Source of the DNA: Enterovibrio norvegicus DSM 15893
GTDB lineage: Bacteria; Pseudomonadota; Gammaproteobacteria; Enterobacterales; Vibrionaceae
Direction: 5' to 3'
DNA length: 38,637 nt
NCBI RefSeq assembly: GCF_900115495.1
Contig: NZ_FOWR01000046.1
Location: forward strand, 1 to 38,637
Part shown: in pieces, positions 26,676 to 35,674 of the stretch
How positions within the stretch are numbered: position 1 is the first letter of the stretch
How the letters are laid out: every line of letters starts with the position of its first letter
Translations under genes and position numbers: made by a program
Notes under the pieces: generated by a model
Databases searched by the model: none
What the model saw: only the letters and a program-made list of their open reading frames with translations
Told to the model about the DNA's origin: nothing

Positions 26676-28274
26676 ATGGAGACACTCATGGGAGTAGCAG
26701 CAATCAGCACGGGTTCGATTCATACGTTTCGATCACGATCAGGTGCGCGAAAGTTTCCTCGTATTGAATTTCCTGCTCAGGTCGAAATCGACGGTGTCAT
26801 GTACCCTACCAACGAGTGGAGTGTAGGCGGCTTTTCTCTGCACGATAATAAGTATATGGGCAAGAAAGGCGACAAAGGTGCTGGCAACCTCTGTTTCGAT
26901 CTTCCGGTTGGTCGCTTTTCTACCCCCTGCCAGTTTGAAGTGATGCGTGTCAGTGAAGAGGGTTACGTTCTCGGTTGCCAATTCTATTCCCTAAATTCCG
27001 GTCACCAAAAAACGCTGCAGTCCATCGTTGATACCTACCTTACCGGTGAGACCATTTCGCTTGAAAGCGTGACGTCTTATGGCGTAAAAGCGCAGCTTCA
27101 CGAAGAAGAAGTGAAGCGCATGCAACAAAATTGGTGGCGCTTTGCCACCGTCGCCATTGTTGCGCTGTCTCTGATTACCATCGCTGCATTAATGATCCAA
27201 TCTCGCGTGCTTTCTATTGAGTCGCAGCATGCCGCAGTCAGTCAACCCGTGCTCACCCAGAAAAGTTACAGTAACGGGGTATTGCGTTTGGGGGACTTCA
27301 AACCCGGACAGTTAGTCGAAAAAGGACAATTGCTGTTCTCGATATACACCGAGGAAGGCACCGATTTGCTGGCTAAAGATAAACAAGAGCTCAGCAATAT
27401 CAACAGTGAAATTTTGTACTACCAAACCCTATTGCGCCAAAGTAAAGAGGCCGTTGCTAGGTATAATTCCCGATTATTCCAAGAACTAAAATACATATCC
27501 GAAAAACGCAGCTTGTTAGAAGATGAAATGGCGGCACGGGAAAGTATTTTACGTCTCTACATAAAAGGCGTGAGAGCTGGGTCTGTCGATGTGGTCTCTC
27601 GTGAATTAGAGCGAGTCGAAATCTTCGAGATAAAACGCGATATCTTAACCCTAGATACACACATTGAAGGTATAGAGAACCAACTTGACCAAATTCTTCT
27701 TGGTGTGCCACCTCGCGAAGCACAGGTTGACATGAAGTCGCCCTTTGAAGTGGAGAGCAAGCTCGACATTTTGGTGAAGCGTAAAGATAAAATCCTTGAA
27801 GAGATCGAACGTTTGAAAACCCGCGGTCTTGCTTACGCACCTTGTAAATGTTACATCGTCGCGATCAACGCCTCTGATGGACAGGTTGTACAGACAGGTA
27901 CGTCGGTTTTTGAGCTCTCACCTATATCAACCTCTGAGAGGACTGAGCGCTCTATTCTTGCTTTGATGCCACTTGAACGTGCCGCATTACTAAAAATTGG
28001 CATGCCCGTCGAATATCGCCTCGCTAGCAATGATGAAAAGCTCATCGGCACCATCGAGAAAATTCAATTTTACAGCGCGTCCAACAGCGATATTTACAAC
28101 GACGATGGTGAATCACTCAGTGGTCTGCCCAAAACGTTGCCACGGCTAAACCAATACACCCTCATAAAAGTGACACCGTCATCTGAAGATGCTGACTCCG
28201 TCGTGAATGAGCCAGCAAAGGTCATCGCGACCGTGAAATGGAAAGACGTGTTCATCCACTGGTTTAACTTATGA
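26676..28274 (+). CDS. Alg44-like PilZ / membrane-fusion protein
   Basis: The protein is 532 aa (P. aeruginosa Alg44 is 389). A cytosolic PilZ domain spans about 20-125, with the c-di-GMP motif RKFPR (R25, R29) and EWSVGG in place of D/NxSxxG. One membrane helix (about 153-175) follows, then a periplasmic membrane-fusion region: a biotinyl/lipoyl-like hairpin (about 190-230), a long coiled coil (about 232-380) and a C-terminal beta domain. Known Alg44 binds c-di-GMP and activates the Alg8 polymerase. The coiled coil is much longer than in Alg44, as if the protein itself must reach across the periplasm. The ATG at 26676 is only two bases from AAGGA, so the ATG at 26688 behind GGAG is an alternative start. 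The stop overlaps the next start (ATGA). Confidence 0.85.
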   Translation: METLMGVAAISTGSIHTFRSRSGARKFPRIEFPAQVEIDGVMYPTNEWSVGGFSLHDNKYMGKKGDKGAGNLCFDLPVGRFSTPCQFEVMRVSEEGYVLGCQFYSLNSGHQKTLQSIVDTYLTGETISLESVTSYGVKAQLHEEEVKRMQQNWWRFATVAIVALSLITIAALMIQSRVLSIESQHAAVSQPVLTQKSYSNGVLRLGDFKPGQLVEKGQLLFSIYTEEGTDLLAKDKQELSNINSEILYYQTLLRQSKEAVARYNSRLFQELKYISEKRSLLEDEMAARESILRLYIKGVRAGSVDVVSRELERVEIFEIKRDILTLDTHIEGIENQLDQILLGVPPREAQVDMKSPFEVESKLDILVKRKDKILEEIERLKTRGLAYAPCKCYIVAINASDGQVVQTGTSVFELSPISTSERTERSILALMPLERAALLKIGMPVEYRLASNDEKLIGTIEKIQFYSASNSDIYNDDGESLSGLPKTLPRLNQYTLIKVTPSSEDADSVVNEPAKVIATVKWKDVFIHWFNL

Positions 28275-29779
28275 ATCCAGATAAACTCGTTGTTAAAGGC
28301 TTTCATAAAGATGACCCCACACACGTCACCGTCCTTTGGTGGCTGTTCTTCGCTGGGCTCCTACTCGGATTGTGGGCAATTTATACCATTTTGCCTTCTG
28401 ACAAAGTGCAGCCAGAAGTCCTCTATACCCTAGGCATTATTGGTGCTTGGCGATACGGTTGGAAAACCCTGCACCTGTTGCGTGGGCTTTACTATCAATA
28501 TGTCCGTTACCCGGTTCTATCCACGCTTGCAGACATGACCAAAAAACCCAGTGAGATTTTGCTGGTAATACCTTGCTACCGCACAACACCTGAAATTAGC
28601 GCGCCAGTATTCAAAGCATTGGTTGATGAAATCGGCAACTTTGGTGTGTCTTGTCGCGCGGTGGCCTGTGTGTCTGATGAGTCAGACCTCGGTATCATTG
28701 AAAGGCAGTTCGATAAACTGCAAGAAAAAGTCCCTGTCAGCCTGTACATCATCGACCAAGATGGCACAGGTAAGCGAAGCACCATGGCCGATGCACTGAC
28801 ATTGCTTGCCGAAGAGCGCCCTGTATCGAAAGATGCCATCTTGGTGCTCATGGATGCCGATACCGTTTTACCCGAAGGGATCTTAAAGAAAGCCTCTGGC
28901 TTTCTAATGCGTTACCACGATCTTGGCGCCGTAACGACACACAACAAGCCTATTGTTAAAGGAAATTCACTGATACGCCAATGGTACCGCCAGCGTATGT
29001 GCCAGCGTCACTTTTACATGAGTTCCCTTAGCCTGACTTATCGCGTACTGGTTTTAACGGGGCGATTTTCCGTGTATCGCGCATCCCTTGCGCTCTCCCC
29101 AGATTTCATTGATAACCTGCGATATGACCATGTGAAACACTGGCGCTATGGCCGCATTCGAATGCTCACGGGGGATGATAAGAGCACCTGGTATTACGTG
29201 CTGAAAGAGCGCTGGAAAATGATGTACCTCCCTGATGTCACCGTGACTTGCCTAGAAGATGCGCCATCAGGCGGCTTTCTAAAAGCCAGCCTGTCACTCA
29301 TGACACGTTGGTACGGGAACATGCTACGCAGTAACATTCGCGCCATCGCCCTCGGACCACGTCAAGCGGGTTGGTTTTTGTGGTTCTGTTTACTCGATCA
29401 GCGCATCAGTATGTGGACCACATTAATTGGCCCTTCATTGGCACTGGTTGTCGCAACCTATATGGGCACAAAAGTGGTGATTGCTTACTTGTTTTGGGTC
29501 ATCGCGACGCGGAGTTTGAATGTGTTATTAATATGTGTTCAATCTCGCCAGTTTCATCCCATCTTTGTGGTATTACTCTGGTATGAACAACTGATTGGCT
29601 CTTTGGTCAAGGTGTATCTGTTCTTCCATCCCAATGTACAGCGTTGGACACGACAAGGTATCAGTGGTGTCGTAGAAGACAAATCTATTTCAGGTCAAAT
29701 CAAGCACTGGCTGCCGCATTTGCAGACGACAGCCGCGTTCAGCACGCTATTGATTTTCGTCATGTGGCTTTACGGATGA
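28271..29779 (+). CDS. Alg8-like family 2 glycosyltransferase
   Basis: The protein is 502 aa; Alg8 is 494. Two N-terminal membrane helices (about 20-75) precede a cytosolic GT-A domain with LLVIPCYRTTPE, the nucleotide-sugar DxD (D195, D197 in LVLMDADTVLPEG) and the LTGDDKSTW motif (D302, D303, K304). The C-terminal part has RWYGNMLRSN, FLWFCLLDQRISMWTTLIGPS, further helices and WTRQG. These blocks match the mannuronan synthase Alg8 from memory, including the aspartates and lysine reported as essential there. It should polymerise a sugar from a nucleotide donor and thread the chain across the inner membrane. The polymer is unproven: it may or may not be polymannuronate. The gene is coupled to the PilZ protein by a 4-base overlap, in the reverse of the alg8-alg44 order in Pseudomonas. 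Its 3' end overlaps the convergent lipoprotein gene by 10 bases. Confidence 0.88.
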   Translation: MNPDKLVVKGFHKDDPTHVTVLWWLFFAGLLLGLWAIYTILPSDKVQPEVLYTLGIIGAWRYGWKTLHLLRGLYYQYVRYPVLSTLADMTKKPSEILLVIPCYRTTPEISAPVFKALVDEIGNFGVSCRAVACVSDESDLGIIERQFDKLQEKVPVSLYIIDQDGTGKRSTMADALTLLAEERPVSKDAILVLMDADTVLPEGILKKASGFLMRYHDLGAVTTHNKPIVKGNSLIRQWYRQRMCQRHFYMSSLSLTYRVLVLTGRFSVYRASLALSPDFIDNLRYDHVKHWRYGRIRMLTGDDKSTWYYVLKERWKMMYLPDVTVTCLEDAPSGGFLKASLSLMTRWYGNMLRSNIRAIALGPRQAGWFLWFCLLDQRISMWTTLIGPSLALVVATYMGTKVVIAYLFWVIATRSLNVLLICVQSRQFHPIFVVLLWYEQLIGSLVKVYLFFHPNVQRWTRQGISGVVEDKSISGQIKHWLPHLQTTAAFSTLLIFVMWLYG

Positions 29780-30093
29780 CAACGGTACGCTTTCGCTAAA
29801 AACGTTACTGACGTTGAAAAAGGTTTTGGGGCATACAGCAGTACCGTGTCTGCTTCCAAAGCCATGGCCTTGTTTCTCAATTGGCTCACAGCCCCCTCAG
29901 TCAGTTCACCATCATTGATCAACCAATAGTCATACCAATGGCCTTGAGAGCCCACAACCACCCCTTTATCTTCACAGTGCATCATCTCTAATGCATCTCC
30001 CCATAGAACGTTAATGTTTTCGCTTTCTGGTAACGGGGCTGTGACACATGCCGACAACAAAAGGGGGGCTAAAATGGCGAGAGGTTTTCGCAT
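29770..30093 (-). CDS. Small lipoprotein, DUF4156-like
   Basis: This 107-aa protein has a clear lipoprotein signal (MRKPLAILAPLLLSACVT, lipid-anchored cysteine at 16). The mature part has a second and third cysteine and the segment CEDKGVVVGSQGHWYDYW, then ELTEGAVSQLRNKAMALEADTVLL. That pattern resembles DUF4156/Rcs-linked small outer-membrane lipoproteins, of unknown function. Residues 11-36 are rich in small residues. Transcription converges with the Alg8-like gene, so neither is likely to be in the other's operon. Confidence 0.75.
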   Translation of the reverse strand: MRKPLAILAPLLLSACVTAPLPESENINVLWGDALEMMHCEDKGVVVGSQGHWYDYWLINDGELTEGAVSQLRNKAMALEADTVLLYAPKPFSTSVTFLAKAYRCHP

Positions 30094-30263
30094 GTTTTTC
30101 TCTTGGTTTATAAAGGCGTTATTGACGATCTTAACGGCCGAACAAGGTGACTAAGTTATCTCGCCAATTATACCCCTAAAAACGCAGACTGGGCAGCGTT
30201 ACTGACTATTTCACGATGCAATGCTCTTTCTTTAAATCCAATATTTTATGCATCACAACGCAC

Positions 30264-30292
30264 TTGCTCTTGTGCTGTTCTCACACTAGAAT
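30264..30292 (+). promoter_or_regulatory. Sigma-70 promoter of the imuA operon
   Basis: TTGCTC (30264-30269) and TAGAAT (30287-30292) are separated by 17 bases. The predicted start, near 30299, falls inside the LexA box that follows. Confidence 0.6.
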
Positions 30293-30294
30293 AA

Positions 30295-30314
30295 TACTGT
30301 ATATAAACACAGTA
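30295..30314 (+). promoter_or_regulatory. LexA (SOS) box of imuA-imuB-dnaE2
   Basis: TACTGTATATAAACACAGTA contains the invariant CTGT-N8-ACAG with an AT-rich centre, close to the E. coli consensus. It covers the predicted transcription start and ends 9 bases before the imuA ATG, so LexA would block initiation directly. It predicts DNA-damage induction of the whole cassette. Confidence 0.93.
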
Positions 30315-30323
30315 TTATTCATT

Positions 30324-31136
30324 ATGCTCGATAACCTTCTCGCACTACATTCCGGCCTTTGGACTGCCAATCGCCTCTATCAACCTCAGACTCACTGCCG
30401 CCCTAGCGGTTTTGCGCTGTTGGATGAAAAACTCGAGGGCGGCTGGCCAGAATCCGGCGTGGTTGAACTTCAACTGACGTGTTTTGGTGTCGGTGAATTA
30501 CGTCTCGTGCTGCCTGCCATTGCTACCGCACTCAAAGACAGTGAACTCACCCTCTTCGCTTGCCCGCCGGGCGATGTAAACCCTGTTGCGCTGTGTCAGG
30601 CGGGCATCGATTTAGACAAAGTGGTGGTGCTCGCATCGTCTTCCGACGCGAGCCTTTGGTGTGTTGAACAAGCACTGAAAAGCGGCTGTTGTCGTACTGC
30701 CGTGTTATGGGGGGATGCCCTTTCTGTCACACAAGCGCGTCGCCTTCAATTGGCCGCGACAGAAAACGACTGCTTACTGTTCATGATCACCCACAAGAGA
30801 AGTGTTCAAGGGCTACCTGTGAGTTGCCGTCTAGCCCTCACACCGAGTGACAGTGGCATTGCCATCAATGTTGTTAAACGCCGAGGTCTGCCCGTGCAAC
30901 CTTTCACGCTGACCATGCCAGCGATGTATACCGAGCACCACTGGTCGTCGAAAGCGCACTCTATTACCAAGAGCAAAGCTACCAAGAGCAAAACTACCAA
31001 GAGCAAAACTTCCGAGAGCAAAACTACCGAGAGCAAAACTTCCGAGAAAAAAACACCGTCACAGATGATTGGTTCACCTCTATCAGAGCAACAACATCTG
31101 CCCGTCCCCAACAACGTGGTGTCTTTGTTCCGATGA
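30324..31136 (+). CDS. imuA: ImuA, mutasome accessory protein
   Basis: The protein is 270 aa. I chose the ATG at 30324 because upstream in-frame starts would lie across the LexA box and promoter, and MLDNLLALHSGLWTANRL is the expected N-terminus. It is a RecA/SulA-like protein with the region PSGFALLDEKLEGGWPESGVVEL and a degenerate ATP site, followed by FACPPGDVNPVALCQAGID and RTAVLWGDALSVTQARRLQLAA. ImuA proteins work with ImuB and DnaE2 in damage-induced mutagenic translesion synthesis. Near the C-terminus (about residues 215-244) is a lysine/threonine/serine-rich repeat encoded by a 15-bp tandem array. The stop overlaps the imuB start (ATGA). Confidence 0.9.
   Translation: MLDNLLALHSGLWTANRLYQPQTHCRPSGFALLDEKLEGGWPESGVVELQLTCFGVGELRLVLPAIATALKDSELTLFACPPGDVNPVALCQAGIDLDKVVVLASSSDASLWCVEQALKSGCCRTAVLWGDALSVTQARRLQLAATENDCLLFMITHKRSVQGLPVSCRLALTPSDSGIAINVVKRRGLPVQPFTLTMPAMYTEHHWSSKAHSITKSKATKSKTTKSKTSESKTTESKTSEKKTPSQMIGSPLSEQQHLPVPNNVVSLFR
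30966..31055 (+). repeat. 15-bp in-frame tandem repeat inside imuA
   Basis: Five units plus one decayed unit start at 30966, 30981, 30996, 31011, 31026 and 31041. The consensus is ACCAAGAGCAAAACT, encoding T-K/E-S-K-T. The two central neighbours (30981 and 30996) are identical. Length changes would keep the reading frame. Confidence 0.95.
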
Positions 31137-32539
31137 TGCTTTGGCTCTATTTATATTTCCCAGCACTCTTTCTCAATACATTAGAGCGGGATAACGATAA
31201 CCAATCACCACTGATTGTATTGTCTCGCGCCACGGGGAACGTGTGTCAGGCCAACCAACATGCAAAAGAGCATGGCATTCGGCTCGGCAACGATTTGGGC
31301 ACGGCAAGCGCACTATGCCACGCCTTAAACGTGGTCGATTACGATGAAGAGAAAGAAGCAGAACGCGTGCAGCAATTGGCTTCACTGATATACCAAGTCA
31401 ATGCCGATATCATTGTGCACGCGCCCGCTGGCTTGATGATGAAAGTCTCGCCCATGCTTGCCCTGTATGGCTCACTGGAAGCGTATTGGGACGCGCTTCG
31501 CCCTGTCTTGGTCGAACAACAGGTGCAATTTCACTTTGCCTTCAGCCCTTATCCAGAGGCCGCGAAACAGCTCGCCATATCGGGAGCAGATTGCGTATTT
31601 CTCACCGAAGAAAACACCCGTACTGCCTTGGCGTTGTTGTCGGTTCGCCAACTCGGTTTCAGCGCCGCGCACGTGACTCAACTCGAACGCATGGGCATTC
31701 GTCAGGCTCAGCAATTGCTCGATCTTCCCTTAGCATCACTTGGGCAACGTTTTGGTAAACCACTGACCGCGCAAATTCGGCGCCTGACAGACACCCAACT
31801 CGCACATGCGGCCACCTTCACGCCACCCGCGTATTTTCTGCAATCTCTCGAACTGCTGCATGACATTGAGAACAGCCAAACACTCTGTTTTCCGCTTCAA
31901 CGTATGTTGCGAGAAATGGAAGCCTTCTTGCAGGTGCGAGAAGCCGTTGTGCCCAGCATTACCCTGTATTTTGCACAACGCGATCATGATGAAAAAACAC
32001 TCACGATCACGGCGGCAGCACCTGAATCTGCCACCAGCCGATGGATGACGTTACTCCAGCTTTATCTGGAAAAGCTCAAGCTTGATGCGCCGGTGATGCA
32101 CATTCGCTTACACGCTGACACCCTTTTGCCTAAGCAATCTCCGACCCAAGATTTGTTTGCGGGAAAACGCGGCCAACTGACCCCAGCGGAGTTGATCAGT
32201 TTGATGCAAGCCAAGGCCGGCGAGCACAGCGTGTATGGTGTGTCATTGAAAAACGATCATCGCCCAGAGCACGCCTTTCATCGACAAACACCCTTGATGA
32301 AAAGTGACCAACAACTGCCTGAGCATTTACCCGCCAGACCTTCATTGCTGCACATGACGCCACGCCCACTCATGTCACGCCCCGCCATTTTAGCTGGCCC
32401 AGAACGCATTAGCGGCGGATGGTGGGATCGCATGCCGGTTCAGCGTGATTATTTCGTTGCCCGGAATACGCGAGGCCAACTGTGCTGGGTATTTCGAAAT
32501 GGCATGGGGGAGTGGTTTGAACATGGCCTCTTCTGCTAA
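31133..32539 (+). CDS. imuB: ImuB, catalytically dead Y-family polymerase homologue
   Basis: This 468-aa protein has the Y-family fold, but the metal-binding acidic residues are absent: the first motif reads LYFPALFLNTLER instead of DxDxFFASVE, and the second (HAPAGLMMKVSPMLALYGS) lacks the SxDE pair. That is the ImuB hallmark. A helix-hairpin-helix-like region (about 180-215) is followed by the little-finger region. The motif Q339-D-L-F in SPTQDLFAGKRG fits a beta-clamp binding site. Family knowledge makes ImuB the hub joining ImuA, DnaE2 and the clamp. It is coupled to imuA by ATGA, and its 3' end overlaps dnaE2 by 17 bases. The conserved C-terminal SGGWWDRMPVQRDYFVA is intact. Confidence 0.93.
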   Translation: MMLWLYLYFPALFLNTLERDNDNQSPLIVLSRATGNVCQANQHAKEHGIRLGNDLGTASALCHALNVVDYDEEKEAERVQQLASLIYQVNADIIVHAPAGLMMKVSPMLALYGSLEAYWDALRPVLVEQQVQFHFAFSPYPEAAKQLAISGADCVFLTEENTRTALALLSVRQLGFSAAHVTQLERMGIRQAQQLLDLPLASLGQRFGKPLTAQIRRLTDTQLAHAATFTPPAYFLQSLELLHDIENSQTLCFPLQRMLREMEAFLQVREAVVPSITLYFAQRDHDEKTLTITAAAPESATSRWMTLLQLYLEKLKLDAPVMHIRLHADTLLPKQSPTQDLFAGKRGQLTPAELISLMQAKAGEHSVYGVSLKNDHRPEHAFHRQTPLMKSDQQLPEHLPARPSLLHMTPRPLMSRPAILAGPERISGGWWDRMPVQRDYFVARNTRGQLCWVFRNGMGEWFEHGLFC

Positions 32540-35500
32540 CGACGAACAAAGCCAAGCTCCAGAGCATCACTACGCCGAACTTCACTGTAAAAGTAATTAC
32601 AGCTTTTTAACTGGCGCATCGCACCCTGAAGAGCTCGTAACACGGGCTGCAACGCTGGGCTATCACGCCATCGCCATCACCGACGAATGCTCGCTCGCAG
32701 GCATTGTGCGAGCGTACACCTGCATCCGCGATCAAGCCTTACCGATTCAACTGATCATTGGCTCTGAAATTACCTATCAAGACGAGAAATTGGTGATTTT
32801 ATGCCCGACGCGCAAAGCCTATGGCGAGTTGGCACGTTTAATTACCCAAGCGCGCATGCGCAGTGAAAAGGGCCATTACCACGTGTTCAGCGATGACTTT
32901 AGCCACATCTCGCAATGCCTTTGCATTTGGGTGCCCCGCCTTTCTCACCTTGAACGTCATGATGCCTCCCACATCCAGCAATGGTTGAAGAAAACCTTTG
33001 AAGGGCGTTTATGGATTGGCGCTCAACGCCTGCTGCTGCCGAACGAAGAAACTTACCTCAACATGGTAGACACACTGGCGGATACCCTCGATGTGCCCGT
33101 GACCTGCGTAAACGATGTGCTGATGCACCACCCACAGCGTCAGCCTTTGCTAGACGTGGTCACGGCGATCCGTGAAGGGAAACCCTTACAAGAATGCGGA
33201 CACGCGCTACCACGCAATGGTGAACAAGCCTTAAAGCCCCTCAGCAAACTAACAAAGCTGTACCCTGACGCATGGATAAAAGAAACCAAGCGCATCGCCA
33301 ATTTATGCCATTTCAGTTTGAGCGAGCTGCGCTACGAATACCCTGCTGAATTGGTGCCTGACGGTTTCACGGCCCAAAGTTATTTACGCCATTTGGTGCA
33401 CATTGGCATCAAGTTGCGCTTTCCCAACGGCATCAAACCCGAAATCAGCGCCACCATTGAAAAAGAACTCATGCTCATCAGCGAGCAACGTTACGAATAC
33501 TTCTTCCTGACCATTTACGACATCGTTCAGTTCGCCAAATCCCAAGGCATTTTGTACCAAGGGCGCGGCTCGGCAGCAAACTCCATCGTCTGTTATTGCT
33601 TGGAAATCACCGCCGTCAACCCTGAGAAAATCAGTGTCTTGTTTGAGCGTTTCATCTCCAAAGAACGGGATGAGCCACCCGACATTGATGTGGATTTCGA
33701 GCATGAGCGACGCGAAGAAATCTTCCGCTATATCTACAAAAAATACGGCCGCCAACGCGCCGCCATTGCCGCGACCGTCATTACCTATCGCTTCAAAAGC
33801 GCGTTTCGCGACGTCGGTAAAGCACTGGGGATCAACGAAACCCAGTTGGATTACTACATCAAGAATTTGAACCACCGAGACAAAGGGCTCGATAAGACCG
33901 AACAGCTCAGTGCATTGGGGCTAGACACCCAATCACACCTTGGCCGCTGGCTACTCGATTTGGTGGAAGAAATACGAGGTTTTCCGCGCCACCTCAGCCA
34001 ACATGTCGGCGGCTTCATCATTTCCGCAGGGCCGCTTTACGAACTCGTGCCGGTAGAAAATGCCGCCATGGCAGAACGCAGTGTGATCCAATGGGACAAG
34101 GACGATTTGGAATCCCTAGGTTTGCTCAAAGTGGACATCCTTGCGCTTGGCATGCTGAGCGCTATCCGCAAAGCCTTTGCCATTATCAGTAGCCAGCACC
34201 AGCGCGCACTGTCCATCGCCAGCATTACGGCCATGGGCGACGATCCTAACGTGTTTCAACAGCTTCAAAAAGGCGATTCCGTGGGCGTGTTTCAGGTGGA
34301 ATCTCGCGCGCAAATAAACATGCTGCCTCGATTACGCCCTGCGTGCTACTACGACTTGGTAATTCAAATCGCCATTGTCAGGCCAGGTCCAATACAAGGC
34401 GACATGGTGCACCCTTTCCTTAAACGACGCTGGGGAAAAGAAGCGGTCACTTACCCATCAAAAGAGGTGGAATCGGTGCTATCCCGCACCATGGGCGTGC
34501 CCATCTTCCAAGAGCAAGTGATTCAACTTGCCATGGTTGCAGCGGGGTTTAGTGGCGGTGAAGCAGACAAATTACGTCGCGCCATGGCGGCGTGGAAGCG
34601 TAACGGTAAGCTGGCACCGTTTCGGGAAAAACTCATCAACGGCATGCAAGCGCGTGGCTATAACATTGAATTTGCCGAGCAGATTTTTCGCCAGATTCAA
34701 GGGTTCGGTGAATACGGATTCCCCGAATCTCACAGTGCTTCGTTTGCTGTGCTCGCGTATACCTCATCCTGGCTTAAGCATTATTACCCCGTCGCATTTT
34801 ATTGCGCCTTACTCAACAGTCAGCCCATGGGGTTTTATAGCCCGTCTCAATTGCTGCAAGACGCCACACGACATGATGTGGTTGTGCTGCCCGTGTGCGT
34901 GAACAACAGTCTGTGGGACCATCAACAAATCCTGACGCCAGAAGGCCCCGCATTACGGTTAGGATTTCGTTTGATCAAAGGCTTTTCGTCTCAAGGCGCT
35001 GAGCGCTTGCTCACGCAAAGACCGGACAATGGCTTTCAGAACCTGAACCAGTTACGCGGCTGTGGCCTAACCCGAGGCGATTTAGAAGCCCTCGCCAGCG
35101 CGAATGCCACCCAAATATTGGCCAACAACCGCTTCTCTGCCCGTTGGCAAATGATGGATGACAGCCATACCCTTCCACTCTTGTCACAAAGCGCGACCGA
35201 CACCAATGATGCCAACGTCATTCACGCGCCCTCTGCCGTCGAAGATTTGGTGGAAGACTACGCGACAACGGGCATTACCTTGGGTAAACACCCTATCGCG
35301 CTATTGGATGAAAGCGGCAAGTTGGGCAAACACCGGCTCGCGAGTGAATTAACCAGCATCAAATCAGGCACGGCCGTCACCGTTGCTGGTATCGTCACTG
35401 GTCGACAGCGCCCCGGCACCGCCAGTGGCGTGACCTTTATGACCTTGGAAGACCAAACAGGTAACATCAATGTGGTGGTATGGCTTGCCACCGCGCGCGC

Positions 35501-35651
35501 GCAAAACGCCCCCTTTGTCACCGCGAAGATTTTGAAGGTGAAGGGCATATTAGAACGTGAAGGCGATGTGGTGCACATTATCGCAGGGCGGTTTATCGAT
35601 ATGACCTCAACACTGAATCAACTGCTCATCCACTCAAGGGATTTTCACTAA
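32523..35651 (+). CDS. dnaE2: DnaE2, error-prone DNA polymerase III alpha subunit
   Basis: The protein is 1042 aa from the ATG at 32523, which follows GGGGAG at about 10 bases; an upstream in-frame start would lie deep inside imuB. Domains: PHP (about 15-220, with AELHCKSNYSFLTGASHPEEL and HAIAITDECSL), the polymerase palm with GRGSAANSIVCY and catalytic D387/D389/D391 in PDIDVDFEHERREE, fingers with SRTMGVPIFQEQVIQLAM and FGEYGFPESHSASFA, helix-hairpin-helix, and an OB fold near the end (VTVAGIVTGRQRPGTASGVT). It lacks the C-terminal tau-binding extension of replicative DnaE and has the DnaE2 length. It performs SOS-induced, mutagenic lesion bypass with ImuA and ImuB. Its stop lies 23 bases from the stop of the converging sigma-factor gene. 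Confidence 0.95.
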   Translation: MASSANDEQSQAPEHHYAELHCKSNYSFLTGASHPEELVTRAATLGYHAIAITDECSLAGIVRAYTCIRDQALPIQLIIGSEITYQDEKLVILCPTRKAYGELARLITQARMRSEKGHYHVFSDDFSHISQCLCIWVPRLSHLERHDASHIQQWLKKTFEGRLWIGAQRLLLPNEETYLNMVDTLADTLDVPVTCVNDVLMHHPQRQPLLDVVTAIREGKPLQECGHALPRNGEQALKPLSKLTKLYPDAWIKETKRIANLCHFSLSELRYEYPAELVPDGFTAQSYLRHLVHIGIKLRFPNGIKPEISATIEKELMLISEQRYEYFFLTIYDIVQFAKSQGILYQGRGSAANSIVCYCLEITAVNPEKISVLFERFISKERDEPPDIDVDFEHERREEIFRYIYKKYGRQRAAIAATVITYRFKSAFRDVGKALGINETQLDYYIKNLNHRDKGLDKTEQLSALGLDTQSHLGRWLLDLVEEIRGFPRHLSQHVGGFIISAGPLYELVPVENAAMAERSVIQWDKDDLESLGLLKVDILALGMLSAIRKAFAIISSQHQRALSIASITAMGDDPNVFQQLQKGDSVGVFQVESRAQINMLPRLRPACYYDLVIQIAIVRPGPIQGDMVHPFLKRRWGKEAVTYPSKEVESVLSRTMGVPIFQEQVIQLAMVAAGFSGGEADKLRRAMAAWKRNGKLAPFREKLINGMQARGYNIEFAEQIFRQIQGFGEYGFPESHSASFAVLAYTSSWLKHYYPVAFYCALLNSQPMGFYSPSQLLQDATRHDVVVLPVCVNNSLWDHQQILTPEGPALRLGFRLIKGFSSQGAERLLTQRPDNGFQNLNQLRGCGLTRGDLEALASANATQILANNRFSARWQMMDDSHTLPLLSQSATDTNDANVIHAPSAVEDLVEDYATTGITLGKHPIALLDESGKLGKHRLASELTSIKSGTAVTVAGIVTGRQRPGTASGVTFMTLEDQTGNINVVVWLATARAQNAPFVTAKILKVKGILEREGDVVHIIAGRFIDMTSTLNQLLIHSRDFH

Positions 35652-35674
35652 CGCATTCAGGGCACGGAACATGG

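Noticed and set aside
30216-30323. N-terminal extension of ImuA from 30216
   Set aside because: The extension would be translated from DNA that contains the promoter and LexA box, upstream of the predicted transcription start.
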